A program made the position numbers and the translations under genes. The notes under the pieces were generated by a model. That model was not told the origin of the DNA. It did not search any database and saw only the letters and a list, made by a program, of their open reading frames with translations. Source: Fictibacillus fluitans (GTDB taxonomy: Bacteria; Bacillota; Bacilli; Bacillales; Fictibacillaceae). From it: a stretch of DNA of 64,000 bases. The stretch lies in the NCBI RefSeq assembly GCF_030418125.1, contig NZ_JAUHTR010000004.1, positions 1 to 64,000 on the forward strand, written 5' to 3'. This document shows positions 1 to 8,146 of the stretch, piece by piece (positions within the stretch are counted from its first letter, which is position 1; every line of letters starts with the position of its first letter).

Positions 1-26
1 CAAGTTGTACAAGGGGTTTTTGGTTC

Positions 27-413
27 TTACAATTCTTTATACGTTTGAAACAGTTCTGTGTTATCAGGAACGTTTTCCAAATAGATAATCTTGCCTTCGT
101 TATTCAGTTTGGCGATGTCTTTACCGGTTTGGGTGTAAACCTTACCAGATGCTGTTTTTCCGCAAACTGCCCACCGGGTTTCATACTGATCGGTGTCCGC
201 GGTTTTTTTCCATCCTTCAAACATATGCTTGATGTCACTGTTGGCTGCGAACACTCTTTCCATGAACAGCTTCCAGTTCCCAATCCCGCTTTTTTTATCT
301 CCATTCAGGACAAATTCCATGTCCTCTGTGAATAAATGGTTCAATTCCTCCATTGCCTTCTGGCTTGTTCTGGATTGATCGAAAAGATCAAAATATCTAT
401 TTAAGTTTTCCAT
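27..413 (-). CDS. SnoaL/NTF2-like fold protein
   Basis: A 128-residue cytoplasmic protein without signal peptide or membrane segment. The N-terminal helix, the phrase NHLFTEDMEFVLNG, the RWAVCG strand and the final GKIIYLENVPDN strand are typical of the cone-shaped NTF2-like superfamily (SnoaL-like, ketosteroid-isomerase-like). Members bind or isomerise small hydrophobic molecules, but the family is too diverse to assign a substrate. The ATG is preceded by AGAGAGGCATG, a moderate ribosome binding site. It is transcribed away from the methyltransferase gene, so the 258-bp gap between them holds divergent promoters. Family is fairly sure; function is unknown. Confidence 0.7.
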   Translation of the reverse strand: MENLNRYFDLFDQSRTSQKAMEELNHLFTEDMEFVLNGDKKSGIGNWKLFMERVFAANSDIKHMFEGWKKTADTDQYETRWAVCGKTASGKVYTQTGKDIAKLNNEGKIIYLENVPDNTELFQTYKEL

Positions 414-482
414 TTTTCATGCCTCTCTCTGCTTCATTGTTGTTAACTTGGTAAGCAATACTATCAAGGGATATTAAAGGCA

Positions 483-602
483 ATGAACGGAAAAGTAAAG
501 CTGCGGGACTTATTCAAGCCGTTCCAGTTTATGGATAGACAGGGTTTGCCCATACTGGGAGTAGCGAAACTCCTCAATGCCTGTTATTGTATGTTAAGAT
601 AA
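483..602 (+). other. Possible 39-codon leader ORF in a structured region upstream of the RlmN-like gene
   Basis: An ATG at 483 opens a 39-codon frame ending in TAA 69 bases before the methyltransferase start. A weak AAAGG precedes it. The same stretch can fold: ACAGG near 540 can pair with CCTGT near 580, enclosing GGGTTTGCCC and a GGAGT/ACTCC hairpin. Translated leaders with alternative hairpins control several ribosome-protection genes in Firmicutes. Whether this frame is translated is unproven; it may be chance. Confidence 0.25.
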
Positions 603-671
603 CAAGTGTTAATCAAGACTTTGTCTGTCCAGGTGACAGTTCAATATAGAATGTGAAGAGAGGGTAATAAC

Positions 672-1739
672 ATGATGAAGGAATCCATTTATGGATTAAC
701 ATTCGAACAGCTTTCCGCCTGGCTGCTTGAGCGCGGCATCAAGCCGTTTCATGCGTCACAGGTGTGGGAGCAGTTATATCGAAAACGCGTGACTTCATTT
801 GCGGAAATGTCCGGTGTAAAAGAAGAATGTGTGAAGCTTTTGGCTGAACGCTTTTCGTTTCAGACGATGCAGCAGCACGTCAAACAGGAATCAGAAGACG
901 GAACGGTCAAATTCCTGTTTAAACTGCAGGACGGCAATTTGATCGAAACCGTGCTGATGAAGCATAAATACGGAATGTCGGTTTGCGTGACCACCCAGGT
1001 GGGCTGCAACATCGGCTGCAGCTTCTGTGCAAGCGGCCTGCTGAAGAAAAGCAGAGACCTTTCCAGCGGGGAAGTCGTCGAGCAGATCATGAATGTGCAG
1101 CTGCACCTTGATGAGCGCAACAAGGACGAGAGAGTAAGCCATATTGTGGTCATGGGCATTGGTGAGCCTTTTGACAACTTTGAAAATATGATCGACTTTA
1201 TTAATGTGGTCATCGATCCTAAAGGACTTGCGATCGGTCCGCGCCATATTACGGTATCTACCAGCGGGCTGGCGAAAAAAATCCGCGAGTTTGCCGACAC
1301 GGGTCTTAGTGTGAACCTTGCCTTGTCGCTGCACGCTCCAAACAACGAGCTGCGCACAAGGATCATGAAGATCAACAAGGCGATTCCGCTCGAGCCGTTA
1401 ATGGAAGCCGTCGATTATTATATTAAAACCACCAACCGCCGCCTTACGATTGAGTACATTCTCCTGCGGGATGTGAATGACCATCAGAAAGAAGCAGAAG
1501 AACTGGCCGATCTGTTCCAGGATAAAAAACGGAAGGTATATGTGAACCTGATTCCATACAACCCGGTGGATGAGCATGGGCAATACCAGCGAAGTGAAAC
1601 GACTTCTGTTCTCGCTTTTTACGATACGCTGAGAAAGCGCGGCATCAACTGCAAAATCCGCCAGGAGCACGGCACCGATATCGATGCGGCCTGCGGCCAG
1701 CTGCGAAGCAAGCAGATTAAGAAGGAAAAAGCACAATAA
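672..1739 (+). CDS. RlmN/Cfr-family radical SAM 23S rRNA (adenine-2503) methyltransferase
   Basis: A 355-residue radical SAM enzyme that should methylate A2503 of 23S rRNA. The SAM cluster motif is CNIGCSFC (Cys112, 116, 119). The [16 protein letters not shown] and SLHAPN motifs of the family are present, and the C-terminal DIDAACGQL carries the methyl-transfer cysteine (Cys341). It looks more like RlmN (C2 methylation) than classic Cfr (C8), but it departs from the B. subtilis RlmN sequence I recall and lacks the usual rsmB/prpC/prkC neighbours, so it may be a second paralogue. It starts at tandem ATGs behind GAGAGGG. A terminator follows at once, so it is probably monocistronic. Family certain; C2 versus C8 activity not decided. 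Confidence 0.85.
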   Translation: MMKESIYGLTFEQLSAWLLERGIKPFHASQVWEQLYRKRVTSFAEMSGVKEECVKLLAERFSFQTMQQHVKQESEDGTVKFLFKLQDGNLIETVLMKHKYGMSVCVTTQVGCNIGCSFCASGLLKKSRDLSSGEVVEQIMNVQLHLDERNKDERVSHIVVMGIGEPFDNFENMIDFINVVIDPKGLAIGPRHITVSTSGLAKKIREFADTGLSVNLALSLHAPNNELRTRIMKINKAIPLEPLMEAVDYYIKTTNRRLTIEYILLRDVNDHQKEAEELADLFQDKKRKVYVNLIPYNPVDEHGQYQRSETTSVLAFYDTLRKRGINCKIRQEHGTDIDAACGQLRSKQIKKEKAQ

Positions 1740-1747
1740 GAATGGTA

Positions 1748-1776
1748 AAGGCTGAACTTGGTTTCAGCCTTTTTTA
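1748..1776 (+). terminator. Terminator of the RlmN-like gene
   Basis: The inverted repeat AAGGCTGAA / TTTCAGCCTT is followed by a T run, nine bases after the stop codon. Confidence 0.85.
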
Positions 1777-1798
1777 TATACCCGGCATCGTTCTGCAG

Positions 1799-1824
1799 GT
1801 TAACGGTTTCGCCGGAAAGGGTAT
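1799..1824 (+). promoter_or_regulatory. Sigma-B-like promoter (overlapping a possible sigma-A -10)
   Basis: GTTAAC, a 14-bp spacer, then GGGTAT resembles the sigma-B consensus GTTTAA-N12-15-GGGTAT. The same bases contain TATAAT at 1822-1827, so vegetative RNA polymerase could also use it. It lies 59 bp before the DUF697-like gene. Confidence 0.45.
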
Positions 1825-1882
1825 AATAAACATCACATGAATTACATGAATTCGATAGGATTATGAATAAAGGAGTAATCGT

Positions 1883-2365
1883 ATGATTCCCAGAACAATA
1901 GAAGAACTTGAAGAAATTCGCAAAGAGTGTAAAGCGCTGGTGAACAAGCGGGCAACCACTTCGGCGGCTGCAGCGATTGTACCCATTCCCGGCATGGACG
2001 TCGGGGCCGATATCACAATCATGATGGAGCTTCTTCCGACGATCAATGAAAAGTTCGGGCTGGCGCCCAATCAAATTGAGAAATTGGATGACACGCTGAA
2101 AGGCAAAGTGATCGTCATTCTGACTTCAATGGGAAGTGAGTTTGCCGGAAAGGTCATCTCGAAGAAAATGATCGGCCTTCTCCTAAAGAAGGCAGGGAAG
2201 AAAATTGCCGTGAAGCAGGTCTCAAAGTTTGTACCTTTAGTAGGACAGGCGGTGGCGGCCGGCATCAGCTTTGGAGCGATGAAGTACCTTGGCAACTCTC
2301 ATGTGGAGGAATGCTATCAGGCCTGTAAAAAGATGATTGAGGAACAGCAGGTACCTGTCGGATAA
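1883..2365 (+). CDS. DUF697/COG3597-like protein
   Basis: A 160-residue protein. The segment VPIPGMDVGADITIMMELLP, the following helical amphipathic stretch and the C-terminal FVPLVGQAVAAGISFGAM are characteristic of the DUF697/COG3597 group, small membrane-associated proteins often fused or adjacent to GTPases. Here there is no GTPase nearby. Residues 28-55 and 110-135 are hydrophobic but interrupted, suggesting membrane attachment rather than clear spanning segments. The ATG follows AAAGGAG. A sigma-B-like promoter lies upstream, hinting at general-stress expression. Molecular role unknown. Confidence 0.65.
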   Translation: MIPRTIEELEEIRKECKALVNKRATTSAAAAIVPIPGMDVGADITIMMELLPTINEKFGLAPNQIEKLDDTLKGKVIVILTSMGSEFAGKVISKKMIGLLLKKAGKKIAVKQVSKFVPLVGQAVAAGISFGAMKYLGNSHVEECYQACKKMIEEQQVPVG

Positions 2366-2366
2366 C

Positions 2367-2421
2367 AAAAAAACACCCCCTGTACACGGACGCATTAGTC
2401 CGGCGTGCAGGGGGTGTTTTT
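2367..2421. terminator. Bidirectional terminator between convergent genes
   Basis: A long inverted repeat with A-rich left and T-rich right flanks: AAAACACCCCC pairs with GGGGGTGTTTT around a CGGAC/GTCCG stem. It sits directly between the stops of the DUF697-like gene and phoX, so it can serve both. Confidence 0.9.
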
Positions 2422-2423
2422 AT

Positions 2424-4316
2424 TTATTTTTTAAGCTGACCGGAAGGAAGACCGGAGATATAGCCTACGCCTCCAGTTTCCTGAATCCCGATTCCCTTTT
2501 TCATCGCTTCTTCAAGTTTGGTCTTATCGACTGCCGTAATCTGCTTTCCATCCAGATCCTCTCCCGGATGCTGGAAGTTGCTGAGAACATAGCGTGATTT
2601 CTTTACGTTATCGACTGCACGTAAGCCAGTGGCTTCTGCTCCTGCAGGTACGGATAAGATTCTTGAAAGTTTCTTTGTTTTTACATTATACGCCCAAACA
2701 AAGTTATTGGTATGGTGCGCGCTGTCTTCACCAATGAACAGGGTATTCATGTCATCGGAAAAGCTCAGGTTATCCGGGTTGGCTACTTTATCCGGATTCG
2801 CTGTATTTCCATAAGCATCAGCCTTGGAATAATCTTCACCGGCCAACAGGCTTTTCATTCCAGAAGGCACATAGTTGCTGTCAATGTGTCCTTTTTTATG
2901 GTCTTTTTGCTGTGAATTCAAATCGAGTTCAAAGGTAACACCGGAATCAATTACTGGAAGCTGGATGTCATCCTGAACCCCATCGATTCCTTCTTTTTTC
3001 ATACTGCCGTTTTCATAGGAGATGGCAATATAAGCTTTATTGTCTGCTTTATTCACTGCGATTCCTTCCATCTTGTTGAACTCAGAAGTTGCCCCAAGCA
3101 GTGCCCCGTATCTGCGGGATTCCAGGAAAGCTGCTGCCTTTTCCATGCCCGGCTTCACTTTCAGGTACTCCACTTTTTTGCTTGCTGCCGTCTTTACAGC
3201 TTTAAAGCCGGAAGCTGCCTTGTCTGACGTTTCAAAGATATCGCTGAATTTCGTGCCTTTATCGATGATTCTCTTCACTTCTTTATCGGTAGAGTGGCCA
3301 AGCTTGATCCACTGCAGATCTCCGGCTCCGCCGTTGGCAGCTGAAGTCTGCTTAAACTTTGCCGCATAAAGTGTACCTGCAGAGAAGTCGCGTTTTTTAT
3401 CGGCAACATACATGAACATCATCGTATTTCCGCCGTCATCGCCGAAAAGTGCTGTCTTTTGGTCTGGAAGCACCTGCATGACTTCATGGGAGAACCGTCC
3501 GGTGCTGTAATGCTTTACAACCGATGTCTTGCCGTTTGGATGAACGGATATTTCCGGAATCCATCCATAAAAATAAGGATTGGCCTTGGATGCATCACCA
3601 AAATAGTTTTTTGCAAAGTTTGTGACATCACGGTAGGAAGAGGAAGAAGGGTCTTCAAATGCTCTTGCATCCGGTTCGTATTCTTCCGATCCAAGGTGTG
3701 TTCCCCATTCAGTAGTGGAGCCGTTGCATGGTGTCCATAGTCCGTTTACATTGGCAAAATCAATCTTCTTTGCATGATTTACGGTAAGCTTTCCGGTTTT
3801 CTTATCCCGGTCCACTTGTGTTAATGTCATGGATGCAGGCAGGCCGCTGATTTCTTTTCCGGAATTGTCGATGGAATCATATTCATAGTGAGAAATGATA
3901 TAGTCTTTTCCTGCGATGGTAATGAAGCTGTTGGAATCGGGTGCATCAGAAATATAATAAGACGGCTTGTCCGGTACGCTACGGTCAATGATTGGGTTTC
4001 CTTTTGCGTCAATTGGAGTGCCCGCTGGTATTTTTTCGCCTTTGTTGTCTACAATTTTATCTTTTGATAAAAAGAGCTGGTTGTAGTCTAATGGTTTTTC
4101 TTCCACTTTGCCATTTGTATAAGTAATTTTTACTTTTGCGTCTGTATAGGTTTTTACCATGTTTTCGATGGTGCTGGGAGCTTTCATTGAAGTGAATTCA
4201 ATGTTCTTGATTTGATTGTGATTTTGCTTGTCCTGCTGGTTATGTTCAGCGAAAGCGGGAATGGCGCTTGAAGCCATGATCGCTAATGATAATCCGAGAG
4301 TGATGCCTTTTTTCAT
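2424..4316 (-). CDS. phoX: PhoX-family (DUF839) secreted alkaline phosphatase
   Basis: A 630-residue exported protein of the PhoX family, calcium/iron-dependent phosphatases that release phosphate from organic esters outside the cell. Residues 1-23 form a signal peptide ending SAIPAFA. It is a Sec-type signal without the twin arginines usual for PhoX. The family metal-site segment is NGLWTPCNGSTTEWGTHLGS; Cys197 is the expected iron ligand and the only cysteine I find. Further PhoX-like blocks are FGDDGGNTMMFMYV, EFNKMEGIAV and NPDNLSFSDDMNTLFIGED. It starts at ATG behind TAGGGAGGAAATAACT. Two TTAACA-like repeats overlap its promoter region, which would fit PhoP control. Family assignment is strong; activity is inferred. 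Confidence 0.85.
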   Translation of the reverse strand: MKKGITLGLSLAIMASSAIPAFAEHNQQDKQNHNQIKNIEFTSMKAPSTIENMVKTYTDAKVKITYTNGKVEEKPLDYNQLFLSKDKIVDNKGEKIPAGTPIDAKGNPIIDRSVPDKPSYYISDAPDSNSFITIAGKDYIISHYEYDSIDNSGKEISGLPASMTLTQVDRDKKTGKLTVNHAKKIDFANVNGLWTPCNGSTTEWGTHLGSEEYEPDARAFEDPSSSSYRDVTNFAKNYFGDASKANPYFYGWIPEISVHPNGKTSVVKHYSTGRFSHEVMQVLPDQKTALFGDDGGNTMMFMYVADKKRDFSAGTLYAAKFKQTSAANGGAGDLQWIKLGHSTDKEVKRIIDKGTKFSDIFETSDKAASGFKAVKTAASKKVEYLKVKPGMEKAAAFLESRRYGALLGATSEFNKMEGIAVNKADNKAYIAISYENGSMKKEGIDGVQDDIQLPVIDSGVTFELDLNSQQKDHKKGHIDSNYVPSGMKSLLAGEDYSKADAYGNTANPDKVANPDNLSFSDDMNTLFIGEDSAHHTNNFVWAYNVKTKKLSRILSVPAGAEATGLRAVDNVKKSRYVLSNFQHPGEDLDGKQITAVDKTKLEEAMKKGIGIQETGGVGYISGLPSGQLKK

Positions 4317-4359
4317 AGTTATTTCCTCCCTAACGAGTCTGTTTCGTACCCATTAAACC

Positions 4360-4383
4360 ATTCTAGTGTTAAGGGGATATGAA
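4360..4383 (-). promoter_or_regulatory. Possible PhoP-dependent promoter of phoX
   Basis: Read on the minus strand, TTCATA and TTAACA stand 11 bp apart (start to start), followed almost directly by a -10-like TAGAAT. The 11-bp period matches PhoP boxes (TT-A/C/T-ACA repeats). The second repeat is unusually close to the -10, which weakens the call. Confidence 0.3.
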
Positions 4384-4439
4384 GAAAAAGCAGATTAGTG
4401 TTGCCTTATTGTAAATTAATCATGACAAATTACAGTTGG

Positions 4440-6095
4440 TCAGGTCTGATTGCCTACTGCAATCGGAGTCTTATAGCCCAGCGCGTGAAATTCAGAGATT
4501 TTGGGTTCCGACTGCCTGGCCACCAGCCCCTCTCTTCCCTTCTCGCAGACAGCCTGAACGTTACTGATTTTGATCTGCTGGATTCCCGGCCCGATATGCA
4601 GAGCGGTAGGCGCTGAATCTTGGATAGTCACGTTGCGGATTTCAACGGCATCCGAGCCATGGCCGCCGCCAAATACTTTTACGTCCTCGCCTGCCGTTTT
4701 AAAATCTTTAATGTTCAGTCCGTTCAGCATAATATTCCGCGAACGGTACTGAACGGCGATGACCGGCTCCCCGCGGTAATCGTAGTGAGGGTCGCCGACA
4801 ACGACAAATTGATTAATCACCACATTCCGGTAGGCGGAAATGACCAGTGCCCTTGGAGTCGAATCCTTGTATAAAGGGGTCCTAATGGGAGCCACCGCTA
4901 CAATTTTGGTTGCTTTAATGTTATAGGCGGTCATCGATTCGGTATCGGTTTCGATGTGATGGCCGATATGCCTGAAGTTATACGAGCGGTTGTCATGAAT
5001 CGACAGGTGTCCGATGATTTGTGTGTTGCTGGCTGCCGCCGAATTATGATGGGCTTTAATTTCCACACCGCCGAAGCAGCGTGTCGTTGAATTGTTGACG
5101 AGCGTGACATTCCTGGAGCCATCATCAACCTCGATGCCGTTGGAGTTTGAAAACCCTTCCTTGTGCGCACGTCCGCTCGGATCGCACATATGGCAGTTGG
5201 AAATTAAAATATTGTCGCTGTGGTGGGTTGTTATTCCATCATCTCCAAAGCCGTATCCGTTCAGCTGATCGAGCCAGATATAGCGGCTGCTTCTTCTCGC
5301 CCGCGTGCCGTCACCAAAATAGGTATAGACCGCTGAGGAGACATCAAAGCAGTGCAGGCCGGGATTGATGCCTTCGACGTCCTTCACCCATCCGTAGATG
5401 ACGTGCGCAAAGGTGAGGCAGCTTGATTGGTTGTTCCCGGCAGCTGTCCGTTTTTTCGGACCTAACCTTTCGATATTCCAATCAAGACTCATGCCCTGGA
5501 CCAGCACATGGTGGTTTCCTCTCCACCGGCCCGAATTGGTGACGAGCTGCCGGCTTCTGGGAGCGCGGTCATGAAGCTTGATGACGGTTGTTCCCTTGCC
5601 CGATCCGACCAGCATCGTCCATGAAGGAAGGCGGATGCCTCTTGTCACGAACACGCCTTCAGGCACAACAACCTTCACCTTTCCGTGGCCGATCGCTTTT
5701 TTGAACGCTTCGGTATCATCTGTCACCCCGTCCCCCGCTGCGCCAAATTCTTTAACGTTAACCTGCCGGGTGATCTCGTTTTGAAGTCTGGTGAACTCCT
5801 GGTCGAGCTTCTTTTTCCAGAAAGGAAAAATCGTTTCCTGTTCATCGGTCTCTACGATTGGCATGTCTTCAAGATGTTTGTGCCATGACGTTGACAGCAG
5901 AACCTTCGGAAAGCTGTGCAGCAGGCTTTTAAACGAAAATAACGATGAATGCAGCAGAGCAGGCAGCGGGTTCAGCTCCTGAAAAAGTGTATCTGTCTCT
6001 CCAATTAATTGTTTAAGGTCCTGTTTTTGGCTGAAAAAGGAGGCAATCAGCTCTTTATTTTCCAGTGGGTTATGATTCTTGTCTAATGTCAGCAT
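4440..6095 (-). CDS. Right-handed beta-helix protein, pectate-lyase superfamily (GH28-related)
   Basis: A 551-residue protein with two parts. Residues 1-110 are a helical, charged segment without a signal peptide. From about residue 112, VKEFGAAGDGVTDDTEAF is the standard entry motif of the pectate_lyase_3 fold (right-handed beta-helix), followed by repeated short strands (NVTLVNNSTTR, NVVINQFVVVGD, NIMLNGLNIKDF) that fit helix rungs. Such folds occur in polysaccharide lyases and hydrolases and in phage tailspikes. No other phage gene is near. With no signal peptide the protein may act in the cytoplasm, on the spore coat or by release on lysis. Substrate unknown. Confidence 0.75.
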   Translation of the reverse strand: MLTLDKNHNPLENKELIASFFSQKQDLKQLIGETDTLFQELNPLPALLHSSLFSFKSLLHSFPKVLLSTSWHKHLEDMPIVETDEQETIFPFWKKKLDQEFTRLQNEITRQVNVKEFGAAGDGVTDDTEAFKKAIGHGKVKVVVPEGVFVTRGIRLPSWTMLVGSGKGTTVIKLHDRAPRSRQLVTNSGRWRGNHHVLVQGMSLDWNIERLGPKKRTAAGNNQSSCLTFAHVIYGWVKDVEGINPGLHCFDVSSAVYTYFGDGTRARRSSRYIWLDQLNGYGFGDDGITTHHSDNILISNCHMCDPSGRAHKEGFSNSNGIEVDDGSRNVTLVNNSTTRCFGGVEIKAHHNSAAASNTQIIGHLSIHDNRSYNFRHIGHHIETDTESMTAYNIKATKIVAVAPIRTPLYKDSTPRALVISAYRNVVINQFVVVGDPHYDYRGEPVIAVQYRSRNIMLNGLNIKDFKTAGEDVKVFGGGHGSDAVEIRNVTIQDSAPTALHIGPGIQQIKISNVQAVCEKGREGLVARQSEPKISEFHALGYKTPIAVGNQT

Positions 6096-6187
6096 GCATG
6101 CTTCACCTCAGCTTAAACGGTATAATTGATCCTGTACTTTCTATTCCCGTTTTTTTCTCCAAATGAATCTCCATTCCTTCAAAAGGC

Positions 6188-6216
6188 ATAAGAAAACCCC
6201 TTCAGGGGAAGGGGTG
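6188..6216 (-). terminator. Terminator of sspH
   Basis: On the minus strand ACCCCTTC and GAAGGGGT form a hairpin followed by TTTCTT, two bases beyond the sspH stop. Confidence 0.8.
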
Positions 6217-6217
6217 A

Positions 6218-6397
6218 TCAATGCTCGGTTAAGCTGCCAAGTGAAACCTGCTGTTCGTTTTCAGGCTGGTCAAGCGGATAAATGCGTGCGGTTTCTCCCT
6301 GTTCGTCGACATGCTGGATATACACCGGCATGCCATCGAAGGTCACATTTGCCATAACAGGAGAAGACGCAATTTCTTGTGCGCGTTGCTTGTTCAT
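6218..6397 (-). CDS. sspH: H-type small acid-soluble spore protein
   Basis: A 59-residue protein beginning MNKQRAQEIASSPVMANVTF and containing GMPVYIQHVDEQGETARIY. This closely resembles SspH of B. subtilis (MNIQRAKELSV..., IQHVDESNETARIY), a minor forespore-expressed spore protein with a saturated length of about 59 residues. The start is ATG behind a perfect AGGAGG seven bases upstream. The ribosome binding site is part of the terminator hairpin of the upstream permease, and a sigma-G-like promoter is embedded in that hairpin. It marks the host as a spore former. Identification is confident despite the small size. Confidence 0.9.
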   Translation of the reverse strand: MNKQRAQEIASSPVMANVTFDGMPVYIQHVDEQGETARIYPLDQPENEQQVSLGSLTEH

Positions 6398-6401
6398 TAG
6401 A

Positions 6402-6445
6402 AAAACCTCCTTTTCCGTCCTTACTATGGACGGAGAGGAGGTTTC
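6402..6445 (-). terminator. Terminator hairpin of the purine permease, covering the sspH ribosome binding site
   Basis: On the minus strand AAACCTCCT...CCGTCC pairs with GGACGG...AGGAGGTTT around a 7-base loop and is followed by TTTTTC. The 3' arm contains the AGGAGG used by sspH, so read-through RNA would both terminate and hide the sspH initiation site. Confidence 0.75.
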
Positions 6446-6452
6446 TTATACA
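6422..6452 (-). promoter_or_regulatory. Sigma-G-type promoter of sspH inside the hairpin
   Basis: On the minus strand TGTATA (6447-6452), an 18-bp spacer, then CATAGTA (6422-6428) matches the forespore consensus TGAATA-N17-18-CATACTA at 11 of 13 positions. Transcription would start near 6415, inside the 3' arm of the hairpin, leaving the ribosome binding site free. Confidence 0.6.
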
Positions 6453-6459
6453 AGATCAC

Positions 6460-7758
6460 TTATTGCGCCAAAAAGATCAGCTGGTATAAAAAAAGGACGG
6501 CGAATACATACACAAGCGGATGTACTTCACGGACTTTACCTTTGGCAAATTTCATGATCGGGTAGGAAATGAACCCAAGGGCAATTCCGTTGGCGATGCT
6601 GGATGTCAGCGGCATGCTGACGATAACGAGAAAGGCCGGGAAGGCTTCATCGAAGTCATTCCAGTCAATTTCCGATATACTTTTAATCATAAAGCTGCCG
6701 ACAATGATTAAGCTTGGTGCGGTAATGGCTGGAACAGCAGAAACGGCGCTGACGAGCGGTCCGAAAAAGGCGGCGACCAAAAACAGGATGACGACGGTTA
6801 CTCCGGTTAAGCCTGTTTTTCCGCCGGTACCGACTCCGGCCGAAGATTCTACTGTTGCTGCAGTCGGGCTGGTTCCGAACATGGCGCCAACCGCTGTGCC
6901 GATTGAATCTGAAAAGAAGGCACTGCCTGCGCGGTCAAGCTTGCCGTTCTTCAGCAAACCTGCCTGGCGTACGATCCCGAGAAGGGCGCCGGTTGTATCA
7001 AAAAGCATAACAAGCAGGAATGAAAACACAACGCTGTACAACCCGTAATGGATGACGTCGGCCACTGACTGGATAGGGTTGTAGACGAGCACACCTTCGG
7101 GAAGGTGTGGCATGGCAAGTACCCCTTTATCAAAATTTAACCGTCCTGTGAAAAAGGCGATGATGCCTGTAATGATCATTCCAATAAAAAGGGCACCCTG
7201 CACGTTGAGTGTCATTAGCGTAATAGTGATAACGATTCCGATTAAGGTAAGCGCCACTTTCGGAGAGCTGAAATCCCCAAGCGTTACGAGATTGGTCGGG
7301 TGATCGGCGACAATGCCGGACAGGCGCAGTCCGATAAAGGTGATGAACAGCCCGATGCCGGCTGCAATCGCATGCTTCAAATTGGCAGGTATGGCATTGA
7401 TCAGCTTGGCCCGGAAGGATGTCAGGGATAAGATCAGAAAAATGATGCCTGTGATAAAAACCGCCGAAAATCCAACAGCGTATGAAATGTTATGGCTGCT
7501 GATGACCGAGTAGGCAAAATAAGCGTTCAGCCCCATGGACGGACCAATGATAATCGGGTAGTTTGCGAAAAATGCCATGCACAGCGTTCCCACGACCGTA
7601 GCGATAATGGTAGCAGTAAAGCCCTGTTCGAACGGCACGCCCGCATCTTTTAAAATCATTGGATTGACAACGATAATATAGGCCAAGGTTAAAAAGGTGG
7701 TAATACCAGCCAGGAATTCCGTTCGTACGGTGGTATTCCGTTCCTTAAGTTTAAACAT
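6460..7758 (-). CDS. NCS2-family purine permease (AzgA/PbuG/PbuO type)
   Basis: A 432-residue integral membrane transporter with about 12-13 hydrophobic segments. The AzgA-like signatures are LAYIIVVNPMIL (residues about 24-36), GPSMGLNAYFAYSV (about 73-86), FDTTGALLGIV and GTSPTAATVESSAGVGTGGK (about 300-320). Such proteins take up guanine, hypoxanthine or adenine by proton symport. B. subtilis has PbuG and PbuO in this class; I cannot decide between them. I looked for a guanine riboswitch and for paired PurR boxes upstream and saw neither. It ends in a hairpin that overlaps sspH control signals. Confidence 0.88.
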   Translation of the reverse strand: MFKLKERNTTVRTEFLAGITTFLTLAYIIVVNPMILKDAGVPFEQGFTATIIATVVGTLCMAFFANYPIIIGPSMGLNAYFAYSVISSHNISYAVGFSAVFITGIIFLILSLTSFRAKLINAIPANLKHAIAAGIGLFITFIGLRLSGIVADHPTNLVTLGDFSSPKVALTLIGIVITITLMTLNVQGALFIGMIITGIIAFFTGRLNFDKGVLAMPHLPEGVLVYNPIQSVADVIHYGLYSVVFSFLLVMLFDTTGALLGIVRQAGLLKNGKLDRAGSAFFSDSIGTAVGAMFGTSPTAATVESSAGVGTGGKTGLTGVTVVILFLVAAFFGPLVSAVSAVPAITAPSLIIVGSFMIKSISEIDWNDFDEAFPAFLVIVSMPLTSSIANGIALGFISYPIMKFAKGKVREVHPLVYVFAVLFLYQLIFLAQ

Positions 7759-7905
7759 ACTGACACTCCTAACTTCAATTTCATTCTATTTAAAAGGTGC
7801 CACTAACTACTAGAGTTCTCCATTACTGGCCCAAGGTAAACCTAAAAAAATACTTTACCATAAATAAGGGGCAAATGGAGGGTGGAAGTTTTTCCAAGAA
7901 AACAT

Positions 7906-8058
7906 TCAGAAACTTCTGAGCGAGGTATTTCTTTAAAATAGAAGGTGTTACTCTAAAATTGTCAAATATTATTAGGTAGAGGAGTGTCGGAATCTATTCA
8001 AATCGTTCGAAGTTCTATATAGTAGAACTTCAGCCACTATTTTGCAGAAGACTCTTCT
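7906..8058 (+). promoter_or_regulatory. Cluster of palindromes upstream of the actin-like gene (candidate centromere or operator)
   Basis: The 388-bp gap before the actin-like gene contains three AGAA/TTCT-rich palindromes: TCAGAA-AC-TTCTGA (7906-7919), GAAGTTCTA-N5-TAGAACTTC (8009-8031) and AGAAG-ACT-CTTCT (8046-8058). ParM-type systems carry a parC site with repeats just upstream that binds ParR and represses the operon, which is the analogy used here. No promoter can be singled out with confidence. Confidence 0.4.
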
Positions 8059-8146
8059 TTAACAGCATACATATTTAACCGTATGGCTGAGTAATACCTT
8101 GTGCCACCAGGTAGTTTTAGATAAAATATTAGGAGGAATAGATACT

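Noticed and set aside
4440-6095. Prophage tailspike
   Set aside because: The beta-helix fold occurs in phage proteins, but no other phage gene, integrase or attachment site is found around it.
7759-8146. PurR box or guanine riboswitch controlling the purine permease
   Set aside because: Only an isolated CGTTCG occurs, far from the gene, and the riboswitch core sequences are absent.
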